In this document: in pieces, positions 1-11,544 of the stretch | How positions within the stretch are numbered: the first letter of the stretch is position 1 | Layout: every line of letters starts with the position of its first letter | Assembly (NCBI GenBank): GCA_947095585.1 | Contig: OX352762.1 | Location: forward strand, 95,826,249 to 95,890,248 | Length of the DNA: 64,000 bases | Direction: 5' to 3' | Source of the DNA: Nephrocerus scutellatus | Taxonomy: Eukaryota; Arthropoda; Insecta; Diptera; Pipunculidae | Notes under the pieces: model-generated | Told to the model about the DNA's origin: nothing | Seen by the model: only the letters and a program-made list of their open reading frames with translations | Database searches by the model: none | Program-made: the position numbers and the translations under genes

Positions 1-66
1 ATTGAAAATATAATTTTAAAAAAAATAAAAATTGTTTTGAATTTGACGACGTTTATCATGGATTTA

Positions 67-121
67 AAAAAAAAACAACCCATAAAAATTAAAATGTTTC
101 TTGTAAATTCTCTAATCGGAG

Positions 122-156
<35 letters not shown>

Positions 157-556
157 GTGCTCGTCTTGTGGCAAAATCATCCACGAAATGACGCAGCGGC
201 AGCGAACAGCGCTGCTCACAAAGCACAGAGCTCAGACTTTGCCGTGATCTGATGCGATATAGCGATATTTAAAAATTGTATATTGGGGTCCCCAAGGGGC
301 CGATCGCTCTAATACAAAAAGTGTTTTCCATCGAAGACACACATGTGTACAAAATTTAAAGAAAATCGGGTAAATTTTGTAAAATATTTGTATGGGAGCC
401 CCCCGAACCCGAGGGTTGTCACCGGAAATATACAAGTGTGCAAAATTTCAATAAAATCGGGCCATGGGAAGTGGGCTAAAAATTGATCAGAAAATCTGAC
501 CAGCCAGCCAACCAGCCAGCCACGTGCACGCGAAGTTAATATAGAGAATTTAAAAA
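67..556 (+). repeat. Repeat X, copy 1 (CA-microsatellite subfamily)
   Basis: This copy starts with the family's AACCCATAAAAATT head and TAAATTCTCTAAT motif and ends with a CAGCCAGCCAGCCAC-type run followed by ATATAGAGAATTT. A (CA)n tract lies at 122-153. A stretch rich in GCAGCGGCAGCG follows and recurs in the copies near 47.0 and 50.9 kb. Two GGGGTCC/GGGAGCCCCCC modules lie inside. No coding function is credible: the frame across the microsatellite gives only a Thr-His run. Confidence 0.8.
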
Positions 557-1439
557 TGGATATTGTTTGATCTTATAAATTTAATTTCATTTCAAAAAAG
601 ACCAACATTGGCCTTTTAGCTAAAAGCGTTCAAGAGTTATAGTTATATGGAAGTCATGTAAGGTCTAAAGTACGTCCAGCTCCTGTTGACTGAATCTAGA
701 AACTTGTGCAGTGAATTTGTAGAAAATTGAATAATTTAATACTGTATTTGTCAAAAAAAAAATCAGAGAGCATTTTTTGAAACAATCGCGTTTGAAAACA
801 AAATTTAAAAAAAAATTTCTCTGAATTTGACGACGTTTATATCGGTAAAGGTTTTTAGAATTTAAAAAAATGTAACTTGTATGATCTTAGAAATTTAATT
901 CTTTTCCAAAAAAGACTAACACTGACCTTGTACCTAGAACAGGGGGATTAAATAGACCCCCGACCCTCTCATACGATTTTTTCAAAGGAATCATCCCTTT
1001 AAGTATTTGCCACCTTAAAGGATACCCTGTAGAGCTTATGTGATGAGCTTCTAAGAGTTGTTACAACTTTAGTTCATACAACAATACCAAAGCTTAAGAA
1101 ATGCCCAGAAATGTGCAATTAAGTTTTATTATTTAAACTGAATTTTGAGAATGGAATTATCTACAACAGAATAACTCCTGTTGGGGAGATTTTGTTTGTA
1201 ACAGGATTAGCTTCGCTTGTAACTTTTAGCGGACATATCTGTCTAATAAAACATTTCAATTTCATTGAAACATTTATACTTTATATTATTATTGCGAGCC
1301 CGAAGGGCGAAGCTAATAATCAGAGGACAAGAACATTTTTCTAGCGTACATGTGTGGGTTTGTCGGTTTGTCAGTTTGTCCGGTTGTATATCGCGACTTC
1401 TACCAGTCAGAATTTGATGGGACTTGTTTTAAAACAATA
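557..1439. other. Non-coding interval with a second copy of the repeat split by X copy 1
   Basis: Sequence at 815-930 (GAATTTGACGACGTTTAT through CCAAAAAAGAC) matches 30-66 joined to 557-620. The earlier copy therefore appears to be interrupted by repeat X. Nothing else is recognised up to 1439. Confidence 0.5.
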
Positions 1440-1910
1440 GGTAAGCGCTTGGCTTGCGATGACGTGAGGCGTGTCACATATTGCGCGTCGCGTGTGACGC
1501 GTGTAATTTTTTTTTTAAATACTTGTTTTAAATCTTGGCTTACGATGACGTGACACATGTCGCGCGTCGCGTGTGGCGCGTGTATTTTTTTTTTTTTTAA
1601 ATAATTGTTTTAAAACTTGAGTTGCGATAACTTGACGCGTGTCACGTGTCGCGTGTGGCGCGTGTTAATTTTTTTTTTTTTAAATACCACTTTTAAAACT
1701 TGGCTTGCGATGACGTGAGGCGTGTCACGTATTGCGCGTCGCGTGTGACGCGTGTAACTTTTTATTTTTTTTTAAATAATTGTTTTAAAACTTGAGTTGC
1801 GATAACTTGACGCGTGTCACATGTCGCGTGTGTCGCGTGTAATTTTTTTTTTATAAATACTTGTTTTAAAACAATTGTTAAGCGCTCAGCTTGCGATGGT
1901 GTAATTTTGA
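1440..1910 (+). repeat. CpG-rich tandem array, about 84-92 bp units
   Basis: About five and a half units. Each has a CpG-rich core (GCGATGACGTG, GTGTCACGTGTCGCG, GTGTGGCGCGTGT), then a T-run and AAATACTTGTTTTAAAACTTG. GCGATGACGTG or GCGATAACTTG cores recur near 1457, 1542, 1625, 1707, 1799 and 1893. It is related to the GCGTGT satellite found elsewhere in the window. Confidence 0.8.
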
Positions 1911-2556
1911 GTTTTTTATTTACTCATAGGGGTTAAATTTTTTTTAAAGTAAAATCCGTTTAAGATAAATTAGTCTTTAGGCTGAATTACAATTATCCAT
2001 ATGGCGAGCTGAGAAGCTCGCTTTACTATCTTTATTTATATTTATACAACCACAAAAAGCTCTTTAGGAATTATTTTCACTCACATTGAATGCCTTGAAT
2101 TGTGAATGAATGTAATCACATTAAGTCACAAGCAACAAAAAGCAATTGTTTGAAAATTTGTCCTGCAAATATATTTTCCAAATATCTGCATAAGCCACAA
2201 TAAGTTCGGGTCCCTCTTTTAGCGAAAATTGTCAAAACCTAAAGTTACTTTTTGCACACGCAAAATAAAATAAAAGATATCCTTGCAGATTGAGCTCAAT
2301 TTCACAAATTAATTGAATTTTGAAAATGGTTTCTGAAGGTGACACTTGTAAAGAGAATTTTAAATGGTCAACTGTCATTAAAATGTAATAATTTTGGAAA
2401 CAGGAAAAAGAAGTTTATTACCGCATGGGGATTTTTAGAATCAAAGTAAATAACAATTAAATGCAATTTTTTCACTTTTACCAGCAGCACAGAGAACGGA
2501 ATGATTTAAAAAAATCTACATAAAAACCGCTATATTAACTCTTTTTTCAATTTCAG
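1911..2556. other. Intronic sequence, nothing recognised before the acceptor
   Basis: AT-rich and non-coding in all frames. It ends in a pyrimidine-rich tract and TTTCAG (2551-2556), the acceptor of the first receptor exon in the window. No TM1-encoding exon was seen here, so the upstream exons probably lie outside the window. Confidence 0.5.
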
Positions 2557-2625
2557 GTTATCCGTGCAGCAAGTCCTGCTCTCCTGCGAGTTATTGCTTT
2601 GGGTGCATTTTTCATTTACTGTACG
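2557..2625 (+). CDS. Class C GPCR (GPR158/GPR179-like), exon encoding TM2
   Basis: The exon is bounded by TTTCAG and the donor GTAAGC, phase 0 at both ends, 23 codons. It reads VIRAASPALL then a hydrophobic run ending FFIYCT. The first block is the short intracellular loop and start of TM2 typical of class C receptors, where a basic residue and Ser precede the helix. It is short and would be missed by ORF-length filters. The assignment rests on the in-frame join to the next exon and on family knowledge. The N-terminal extracellular part and TM1 are not in the window. Confidence 0.85.
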
Positions 2626-2854
2626 GTAAGCGTTTCTAGAAACAATAAATACAAAAACTATCTGCATGTTCAACATAATAATAACGCATCAGTATTAAAG
2701 TGTTGATGCTTTAAAAAAATGATACGTGTGTACAGAGTGTGCATGTGTCAGAAGTGAAACTTATTTGCCTATACATATAAACTTTAAATGTAAACGACTT
2801 GTAAATATATAGTAATAGGTACGACGGCAGGGAGAGAGAGAGAAAGAAAAGAGA

Positions 2855-3115
2855 GGGCGCCGTAGCTCAGCGGATAAGAGCATGGCAGGGGTTCGAGGTT
2901 CGAATCCCAGTAACACCAAAAGTATTTTTCACGGTGTCCCACCTCTCGCGAATGGGTGACAAACGTTCCGAGAGTAATAAATTGTCACGGAATGCTTCTC
3001 AATTTGGCGTTCAAATCCGGCATTCAATTGTAGGTCCCCTCCATTTGTGTGCAAAAATATACATGCTCAACACAAATGGCTGTGAGAAGCAAGGCCTTGG
3101 ACCGCCATGGGGCCT
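2855..3115 (+). repeat. tRNA-derived SINE, copy 1 (deleted in tRNA head)
   Basis: The head GCCGTAGCTCAGCGG gives a Pol III A box (TAGCTCAGCGG, 2863-2873) and GGTTCGAATCC (2897-2907) a B box. Compared with the copy at 3650 it lacks about 10 nt between the boxes. The body shares CACGGTGTCCCACCTCTCGCG and GTCACGGAATGCTTCTCAAT with the other copies. The (ATT)n tail is missing, so the 3' end is truncated or diverged. It sits in a receptor intron. Confidence 0.85.
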
Positions 3116-3284
3116 TTTACAGGATTTAAGGATATTATTTGAAGGATTAAATTGAGAAAAATATTAGTTTTATTGAAATTATATTTCTTTTGGTGCGTTG
3201 AATAGTGGGTGACATTGAGAAGCGTTACGAAAGTTCGACATGATGATTTAATTTTTCCACTGTCCGCAATGCAGTGCTTATCAA

Positions 3285-4330
3285 CCCCTAAACGCTTTTC
3301 AACATCTTGGTTGTACTTTTGAGAGTCTTTAAATGGTAATTTTTGATATTTGGGGGTCTTTTGGAAGTGTTTTGTGAGTTTTTTTGTTGGTTTTGAGGGT
3401 TTTTGGGAGTTATTGTGGGGGTATTTTGAGGGTATTTTGGTGGTACTTTAGGGATCTATAGAGCATCTTTTGGATATCATTTGAAAGGTTTTTTGGGGTC
3501 CTTCTGGGATGTGGGTCTTTTGGTGGTATTTTGAGGGTCTTTAGAGGGTCTTTTAGGGATTGTTTGGAAGGTTTTTGGGGGTCCTTTGGGGTGTTTTGAG
3601 AGATTTTTAGTGGTCTTACCTGGTATTTGGAGGTCTTTTGAGAGAGTTTGGTGGACGCCGTGGCTCAGTGGAAAAGCGCATGGCTACTGAGCAGGGGTTC
3701 GTGGTCCGAATCCCAGTAACAACAAAAGTATTTTTCACGGTGTTCCACCTCTCGCGAATGGATGACAAATGTTTTGAGAGTAATAACTTGTCACGGAACG
3801 CTTCTCAATTCGCCGTACAAATCCGGCCTTAAATTGTAGGTCCCTTCCATTTGTATCCAAAAATATACATGCATAGCACAATGGTCGCGAGAAGCTAGGC
3901 CTTGGACCGCAACGGTCTGTTGCGCCGAATATTATTATTATTATTATTTGAGAGAGTTTTTGGATTTGGGAGTGTTTTGGTGCTCTTTTAATGGTATTTT
4001 GGTGGGTCTTTTGGGAGTGTTTTTTAGGTCTTTTGGAAATATTTTAACGGTCTTTTGCAAATGTTTTAGGGGTTTTTGGAAGTATTTTGGGGGTCTTTAG
4101 AGGGTCTTTTGGGGGACGATTTGGAGTGTTTTTGGGGATTTTAGGAGGTATTTTTGAGCTTTGAGCGTATTTTGAGAGCTCTTCTTCTTGTGATTATTTC
4201 TTCTTTCCCTTTCTTTAAGAGGTATTTGGGGTTTTCGTGGAAGAGTTTTTGGGTGGTCTTTTGGGAGGCATTTGGGGAATTTTTAGGAGGTATTTTGGGG
4301 GTTTTTAAAGGTCTTTTGATATTCTTTTAA
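3285..4330 (+). repeat. G/T-rich degenerate array in intron, interrupted by a SINE
   Basis: About 750 bp (SINE excluded) consists of degenerate units such as GGTCTTTTGGGAGTGTTTTGGGGG and GGTATTTTGAGGG, with strong strand asymmetry: G and T on +, almost no C. The unit is roughly 18-25 bp and irregular. A stretch of opposite polarity (C/A-rich, AAAAGACCCCC) lies at 4665-4800. Confidence 0.75.
3650..3946 (+). repeat. tRNA-derived SINE, copy 2 with 13-bp target duplication
   Basis: The most complete copy: tRNA-like head (GCCGTGGCTCAGTGG; B-box-like GGTCCGAATCCC), a conserved body, GTCGCGAGAAGC, GCCTTGGACCGCAACGG, and an (ATT)n tail. It is flanked by identical TTTGAGAGAGTTT at 3637-3649 and 3947-3959. 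The copy therefore inserted by target-primed reverse transcription into the G/T-rich array. Confidence 0.9.
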
Positions 4331-4664
4331 GGATCTTTTATACATTTTTACAAAAGTCTAAAGCATATTTCTATATATTATATTTTTTATTGTAGAGCAT
4401 TCTGAGTTATCCAGTTGTGACATTTGTTGCGCAGTGAACTCAACCATTATGCTATGTACTATATCAATTCGTGCGATAACATTCCATCGATCGAATTTAA
4501 TATCTCCCTTTACTCGTCTTATCATTTTATTCTTATGGATTTTTAGCGTGCATATTTACCTTTAATCTTTTAATCACGCGAAAGATATACGATTTCCACA
4601 TACCCACTTATAATTTTTAATAATTTTTCTTCGATATTCACAGTGTTATCTGATAATAACGACT

Positions 4665-4800
4665 CTCAGAAGTCCCCCAAAAGACCCCCACAAAACGCTC
4701 AAAAGATCCTTTAAAGACATATATGGGATTTTTGAAATGCCCCAAAAAGACTCCCAAAAGACCCGCAAAAGACCCTAAATGTACCCCCAAAAAAGCCCGA
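4665..4800 (-). repeat. C/A-rich counterpart of the G/T-rich array
   Basis: AAGTCCCCCAAAAGACCCCC, AAAAGACTCCCAAAAGACCC and similar units are the reverse complement of the array at 3285-4330. The two could pair as a long imperfect hairpin in the intron transcript. Confidence 0.6.
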
Positions 4801-4805
4801 CTATC

Positions 4806-5480
4806 CGAACAACGAATATAGCATAGTTCCCCCCATTTTTCTCTCCCTAGCCAAGAACCTTTTTCCGTCGTTTATGATCGAAATGAAATATCAACGAAGC
4901 TGTTGAAATATATATTTTCCTGGTAAATGTGAATATGCGTCCACTGAACTATCGTAGTTCAAAGAGAATTTAAGCTCATGCACAATGAAACAACGAATAT
5001 CAATTTGAAAACAAGTAAGTGTAGAAAAAGTTCTCGGGTATAAACTTTTCGGATACAAACTTTTATGTATACGAAAATATAATTCGACACACTGCACACA
5101 GTCCTTTTATTTTTTTTACCTTGTATTCTTTGGTAATAACCGCTAAATTATCTAGTTCAAAAATTAACCCATTTTCAACGCATCACACGCGCCCTACGCG
5201 ACTTACGACACGGGTCACACGCGAGACCTCCGAAATTGCACTAACTCAGCTCTCTAGGTAGTGTGGAAGGACATCAAAGTCAAAAAAAACCTACAGACAG
5301 GAAAAAAGTAAAGTTAAATAAAACTTTTTAGTAACATTTAAATTACAAACTAGTGTGTGTCACTAGTGTAGACTGCAGTAAATCACAAAAACGCGCGGTT
5401 GATCGATGCTTGTGGTCTAACCCAACAACGAATATAGCATAGTTCTCTCTTTTTCTCTCTCTTACAAGTACCTTTTTCTT
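4806..5480. repeat. Dispersed repeat W, two partial copies, with satellite fragment
   Basis: CAACGAATATAGCATAGTTC occurs at about 4808 and 5425. ACTGAACTATCGTAGTTCAAAGAG and ATGAAACAACGAATATCAATTT (4940-5010) recur in diverged form near 24480-24560. A piece of the CpG-rich satellite (CGCATCACACGCGCC) lies at 5175-5290. No coding potential recognised. Confidence 0.55.
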
Positions 5481-7210
5481 CATATCATGTCAGAATGATG
5501 CTCTTCGCATCATCACTGGTTGCCACCGCATGTTCAAAATCGTTTGGCGTTATGACGTCACAAAACGCTGCAACCTTGAAATTTTACTCCCAACACGCCC
5601 AAAGAAGTTTCACTTCAAAAATGTATTTTAGAGTAAGTAGAGGGGGAACCACAAATTATGCAAAAAAATTACTCATACGCCATTGTGTTTCACATGAAGG
5701 TAGTAGAACTAATAAGGCAATTAAACAATGCCGTACAGATTTATTAAATGCTTTAATATTAACTTTCTGTAAAATGGGTATAACCTGGTGAAGCAACGTG
5801 AAAGCAAAAAGACGACTTGTTAATAAATGCCCGCACTGCAATCCGAACCTAATAACGGTAGCATTGACAGTGCCTTTTTTGTAGGTATGGTATTTCGAGC
5901 GCAGATTCACCATCACATGTTATACTCGAACTATTCTGCTGTGAAATATAAATTCATCTTTTTTATCAAAAATCGTTTCGTTTCGTTTCGCCTTTTGAAA
6001 CAAATTTAAATTTCATTGAGAACTACTATAAACTCTATAGACTACATAGACTATATAGACTTAAGGATTACGAAAATAATTCAAAGAAAACGCATTCTTT
6101 GTATACCTAACTATCAGCTATGCATTATTTTCCCAATTGATTCTGTCGTGGCTTAGCCCTCTACAATAATTCTTGACTTTTAATCTCGCACTTTGTGATT
6201 TTTAAATAATCCATTAACAAATATTATTAAAAAATAATTGGAATTTTCTAATGTTTACTCTGATGTACGTAATTACTGTGTTAATCAACAAAACTAATCA
6301 ACGAACTAATGGCCATCGGCTGGTTGCTATATGCATATTAAATTGAGGCAATTTAGTATTTTAATACTTTACTTTACTGAAGAGTAAACATTGCGATTAG
6401 TTATGGAATATAATTTTATGCAAATAGCTACTTTGGCTGGCTTTGCAGTAATGCATCCTGTTTGGTGCCATCATACATCGATCAATACTGTGTACGTGCC
6501 TGACTGCAGGATTGTCTGCGCAAATAAACCCACAAAAATAATTTCAATCATACAATTTTACAGAAAAGTTATTAATATGTGTTATGAAATGCATGACTAT
6601 ATGTATACTGCCGCTAAGTTTAGCTGTTATTGCATTTATATTAATGGTAAAGTGGCTTATATAATCCGAATTTGGTTGCAATAATTGAACCACCCCATCA
6701 TATCTTTCATTTACTCAAGATACTTTGCGTTCTCGAAACACATTTAAAAATATGCAAAATAATTTAAACACGGAAGCTTAAGTGAGGAATTTTCCGACCA
6801 GCAATAATTTTAATCCACTTTATATTTTATCCTCTCGCTATCTTCATTTAATTAAGAATTCGTAGTGGTTGTTGTATACATTTGTTCGTTCGTTTTACTT
6901 AAATTCCCGTGAACGCAGTGCAGTATTCATTGTTTTTACAAGACTAGCAATGGCATGTCAATTCAAAATATTTTCTCTGCATACAAGCGATGTAAAAATG
7001 GAGATTAATTCCGCGGTTGACCATTTTGTTGTTCTTGTTATTTATTTTTGCATTGAAAACTTTTTGGGATTTCCTTTCATTATCTTATTGGTTGTGTGTT
7101 ACACAATTTGCATTGCAATCATGAATACACATCATAGCACATTTTTGTACTCATGAAAATGGGTAAAAATTAGAGGAAAGCTTTTCTATTGAAAAGAACC
7201 ACTCAAGCTC
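5481..7210. other. Intronic interval, nothing recognised
   Basis: AT-rich. Several short ORFs occur (up to 98 codons), but none resembles a known family, has splice-compatible ends in the receptor frame, or recurs elsewhere in the window. Confidence 0.4.
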
Positions 7211-7650
7211 ACAAAGTCGTTTCCTTTTTTAATTCTCTATATTAACTTCGCGTGCCTGTGGCTGGCTGGCTGACTTGCGGTCTGGCATACCAAATCTTGT
7301 GATCAATTTTTAACACACTTTCTAAAGCCCACATTGCACACATGTGTCTCTCATGACAAGGCTTTCTATTAAAATTTGGGACCCCTCGGGCCTCGGGGTC
7401 AGGAAGCTCCCATACAAATATTTTACAAAATGTACCCGATTTTCTTTAAATTGTAAACGTATGTGTACCTCCGAAGGACAACACTTTTTATAACAATTGG
7501 AAGTGATCGGGCCCGGAGTGGGGGGGACCCATTAATTTTAAAAAATTTGCTTAATTTTCCTTTAATTTTATACACATGTGTATCTCCGACGGAAACACTT
7601 TTTGTAAAAATTTTGGAGTGGTCAGGATAAGGGGCTCCCCAGTTTTTTTT
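7211..7650 (-). repeat. Repeat X, copy 2
   Basis: Reads on the minus strand: the terminal AATTCTCTATATTAACTTCGCG at 7222 is the right end in reverse, followed by GGCTGGCTGGCTGAC and two or three modules with CACATGTGT and CCCCTCGGGCC-type segments. The left end (AACCCATAAAAATT) is absent. Confidence 0.75.
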
Positions 7651-7739
7651 TAAAAGGTTACCCGAAGTAAGCATCTCTGTCCGTCTACCTGATCGCTTCA
7701 GCGTATACCAGGCTAGGTGATAGCGATTGAAGAGGTTAT

Positions 7740-8677
7740 GAGTTGGCTGAAGCATAATGTACTATCTTCAAAGAAGATATTTATGTGGGCACTCAGGTGG
7801 CCATAAAATCGTTGGAGGCAGTCTCACTGAAGTATAAGGTGGCTTTGAGCTGTCACTCCCCTCTTAACGAGATGAGTGAACAGTTCAATATAAGGATCAT
7901 ATGGGTCCCGGGCCACACAAATGTTAAGGAGAACTGCGGGGCGGACGAGTTGGCTAGACGTTGTACGACTCTCCAGCTGCTACCGGAAAGGGCGGAGGTA
8001 GGGAGTCCTATCGCGACACTGAAATGTAAGCTTCGGAAAAAGGCAGAAACAATAACAAATGTAAGGTGGGAAAAACCGACACTTGCAATATTTCAAGACA
8101 GGTCTAGCCGAATCTGGACTTAAAGCGCTCAACTACGCTTATTTCCCTTCAAAGGCGTGAACTAAGAACGGTTGTAGGGATAATGACAGGACACTGCCTT
8201 CTAGGGAAACACGAGAGAAGGATGGGTGTCGAATATAATTACTTCTGCAGAAGCTGCATGAACGAGGAGGAGGAGACCATAGCACATCTTCTTTGCTCAT
8301 GTCCGGAACTAATCCACAGAAGGGACAAACACTTAGTTAAGCGGTTAATAAATAACCTAACAGATCTCGAAAACGGGAAAGTGCGAGATACTTCGATTCA
8401 TTAAGAGCTCTGAAAGCATCTTCTAAAAGAGGAAAGGTGTAAGATCCTGTTTTTTTTTTTATAGAGACTCATTGCCAAGGGAGGACTCCCTGAATGACTT
8501 GCGTCACGGCAATAAGTTGGGCTAAGCCCTTTATTAAAATTCAAATATATAGAATAAAAATCGAAGGAATGTGATTTACTATATATCGTATTCCTCACGT
8601 TTGTGGTAACACAAAGGACCGCGAATGGTCAAGTGAGCATTAGCAGCCACCGCAACCTAACCTAACCTAACCTAACC
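7740..8677 (+). pseudogene. LOA-like non-LTR retrotransposon 3' fragment (RNase H, zinc knuckle)
   Basis: The frame from 7785 encodes an RNase H end: MSEQFNIRIIWVPGHTNVKE followed by ADELAR, the usual final Asp block. After frame breaks, 8183-8404 gives IMTGHCLLGKHERRMG, then a C-x2-C...H-x4-C knuckle (FCRSCMNEEEETIAHLLCSC). RNase H followed by this knuckle is the C-terminal layout of LOA/I-type elements. The 3' end is a CCTAA-type tail (8654-8677). Related fragments lie at 15.7-16.2 kb and 58.5-60.5 kb. The copy is 5'-truncated, frameshifted and dead. Confidence 0.85.
8654..8677 (+). repeat. (CCTAA)n tail of the LOA-like element
   Basis: Four to five CCTAA units follow GCAGCCACCGCAA. The same junction (GCCACC then CCTAACC-like units) is present on the minus strand at 15701-15743, so the repeat is the element's own 3' tail. 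Confidence 0.75.
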
Positions 8678-8756
8678 GATTTTATTCAAACTTTGCACAT
8701 TGTGTACATTAGAGAATTTACATGAAAAATTTTAATTTTTATGGGTTGTTTTTTTT
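8678..8756 (-). repeat. Repeat X, copy 3 (left-end fragment)
   Basis: ATTAGAGAATTTACATGAAAAATTTT and TTTATGGGTTGTTTTTTTT are the reverse complement of the X left end. It directly abuts the CCTAA tail of the LOA-like element. Confidence 0.7.
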
Positions 8757-9018
8757 TAATCTTAATATATAAAAATGAAACTTTGTCTGTATGACTGTAA
8801 GTTTTTTTTATAGAGTAGGTTGGAAATCTTAAAAAAGACAATCACATGTGCACCTTAAGCATTAACATGTGCAAGTCCCATGTTCTTACTGAGTAAAACC
8901 AACCCACAGTAATTGCTATGGCTGCACTTTAATTTTTGATATTTTATTCACAATATTATGCTGTTTTAGCCTTCTTCATTCCTTCTCTCACACTCGAGAC
9001 ACCGTAAGCGCTCATTAT

Positions 9019-11095
9019 TCAGGAAGACATTCCACTAATTGCGTTCCATATCTCCTCATTTTGTAGCATAGAAATAACTACTTTTTTGGCGAAATAGTGT
9101 GTCCTGTTTGCTCCTGTGCATCCTGTGTTACTCCAGCAAAACGCGGACAATGGAAGAACACATGTTCTAGATCTTCTGGTATACCTCACATACCTCGTGC
9201 TTATATTTAAAGAGGTATGAGCGGAAGCACCCATGCCCAGTTAAGAATTGCGTTAGATAGAAGTCGACTTCTCCATGACCTCTACTGGTCCATAATTCTA
9301 TAGATGGTATTAATCTATGGGTCCAACTACCCTTACTGACTGAACCCATCTTCTTTGTCAGCTTCTAACGGCTTCAGCGCATGCTGTTCCGCGGTTCTCG
9401 GCTTTTGTTAGATACCCCCGGCGCCTATAAATCACCTGACGACCCTTGGCCAGAAAGTCGATTGGGAGCATACCCACAACCACAAACGCTGCGTCGCTAG
9501 AGATGGTTCTGAAGCCACAAATCTAAGAGCTCTTAGAGCACTCAGTCGCTGGATAGATGACATCTTTCGCCAGTTCCATATATTATCCATTGCGTCAGCC
9601 GAAATTAGCGTATAAAACGATTGACGAGACAATATCTGCCAGTAGCTTTCTTCTTGTTTGCCTTGCTCCTTCAGTGTTAGGCATAATTCGAGACAGTGCT
9701 GAACATACAGTCTCTGGCTTTATATGCTCTTTGAATTAGAGTTTCGCATCAGTTACCATTCCCAGGTATATAATTGATGGCTTAGATATAATTGAACAAT
9801 TACCAAATACAAAGGTTATTGTCTCTCTTATTTTCCTACTGGATATTAGTAGAGCTTCAGTTTTATGTTTTGCCAACTGTAATCCAATTGACGTTAGCAA
9901 ACCACGGATAGTCCTAATTGTTCCATTACATATTGAGGTTATCTCTTCCTTGTGTTTTGCCACAACAAAAACTGCGATGTCATCTGCAAAACTGACAATC
10001 TCTGCCTCTTCAGGTATTCGGAGCCTAAATATACCATCGTAAATTATATTCCATATTAAATGGCCTAGCAAAGAGCCCTGGGGAACTCCTCCTGTAACCT
10101 TATATTCCTTCAGGCCATTGCCGTTGTTGCAGAGCAGAATTCTGTTACTTAAGTAATCTGCCACCAACCTTAAAATGTACGATGGGACCTCTCTCCGACG
10201 TAGTTTGGCTGAATTAAATGCATTCTTGAAGTCGAGGGTGACTATAGTACAATACGTTTTTGTTCCTCCGTTCCACCTTTTCCCATCTAACGCTTTTTGG
10301 GCGAACTTTTTATCGATTTTAATGGCATCAATTGTTGAATGCGCTCTGCGGAAGCCACATTGATGTTCTGCAAGGTCTCCTGATTGTACTACGGCTTCCT
10401 GTAGCCTACCCCCGATAAATCTTTCTAAGATTTTACCCGTTGTATCGATCATACATATGGGGGTCTTATTATTACATACCTCTCTGGCTGCCTGGAGAAC
10501 TTCCTCGGCCACCACGGGCGCATTCTTCATCGGGATGACCTATATCTACATTTAAGTCGTGTTCAAGTTGCTGTGAAAACAATACGTTTACAATACTATT
10601 CAACATTATTGACACGAGGGGGATGTAAAGGAGTTACCCTTAACTTTCGCCATTACCGTTCTGTACGGTCTACCCCAGGTGTCTTGTTCAACTTGTTGAC
10701 ACAGCTCCCTGAAGCATCTGCGTTTACTTGCCTTTATAGCCATCCTAAGCTGTGATCGGAGATAACAATAGTGCCTTTCTCTTTGGTATTGCCGTCTGGC
10801 CCGTAGCCACTTCCGACGCAGTTCCGCTATTTCTTCATTCCACCATTAGATAGATTTGCTTTGGCTGATTAATACTTTCCTCGGCATTTCTGCATCACAG
10901 GTTTCTTCTTAGCGAGGTCATGACTTTAGACTTCTTTTCCATCGCTGACCCTGAGATACTGGTATCCTTCAACATGAAAAGGAACAATTTTGAATCAAAG
11001 TCTTTCGCTTTCGAACTTTCTTTCTAAATTTCGGATTTTGTCCCACTACATCTATTTCACAGAGTATGTCTTGGTGGTCACTATGTGTTTATGGT
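9019..11095 (-). pseudogene. R1-clade non-LTR retrotransposon fragment (EN end, RT, zinc knuckle)
   Basis: Reading down the minus strand: the end of an endonuclease domain (SDHQDIL near 11080), a linker with WWNEEIAELRRKW (about 10850), then a 264-residue open RT segment (9736-10530). That segment carries PICMIDTTGKILER, LDFKNAFNSA (motif A), GVPQGSLLG (motif B) and FADDIAV (motif C). Further on are HGEVDFYLTQFLTGHGCF and EDLEHVFFHCPRF, the C-terminal knuckle typical of R1-clade proteins. Between NNKTP and ICMID the usual 50-odd residues are missing, an in-frame internal deletion. Frameshifts and stops disable the copy. It lies antisense in a receptor intron. Confidence 0.88.
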
Positions 11096-11384
11096 TCGCT
11101 TATAAGTCCCAAATTGCGACAAGAAGCTAACTCATAGTTGATCAACTAAACATTAAATAAATGCTTAAGTGGTATATTCCCAGAAAATATCCTTAAAATG
11201 AGTTAATATTAAAAATCAGCGACCTACTACTTTACTGTCTTTGCTCTCCAAAATATTTGAAAAGTATGTTAAATTGAATGCACGATTATTTAAATAGAAT
11301 CAAGTCCCTTTTCTGGCCGCCAATTTTGGTTTCGCGAAGGTTTATCGACAGCAGACGCAATGATGAAATTTTGAATATTATATA

Positions 11385-11490
11385 ATATCGGTTTATTTTT
11401 AAAAATTAATATGGGAGCCCCCGGGCGCTGGGCCCGATCACTTCCAAATTTTTACAAAATATGTGGTCATCGGAGATAATTAGACATATT
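11385..11490 (+). repeat. Repeat X, one-module fragment
   Basis: ATATGGGAGCCCCCGGGCGC, CCCGATCACTTCCAAATTTT and ATCGGAGATAA match one internal X module. Both family termini are absent. Confidence 0.65.
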
Positions 11491-11544
11491 GACAAGACAA
11501 CATGGGTTAATCCACATACAGAGTGTCCCATAATTCGTGCACAA

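Noticed and set aside
37..252. Open frame with a Thr-His run
   Set aside because: It is a translation of the (CA)n microsatellite inside repeat X copy 1.
2858..2915. tRNA gene
   Set aside because: A and B boxes are present but the acceptor stem and anticodon arm do not fold as a tRNA, and the same head leads a roughly 290-bp repeated unit with an (ATT)n tail: a SINE.
5495..5791. 98-residue open frame
   Set aside because: No recognisable motif, inside the 9.4-kb intron and overlapped by an equally long antisense frame.
6869..7156. 95-residue hydrophobic open frame
   Set aside because: AT-rich intron sequence codes for hydrophobic residues by chance; no family match or splice context.
8654..8677. 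Interstitial telomere remnant
   Set aside because: The CCTAA units directly follow the 3' UTR of the LOA-like element in two independent copies, so they are its tail.
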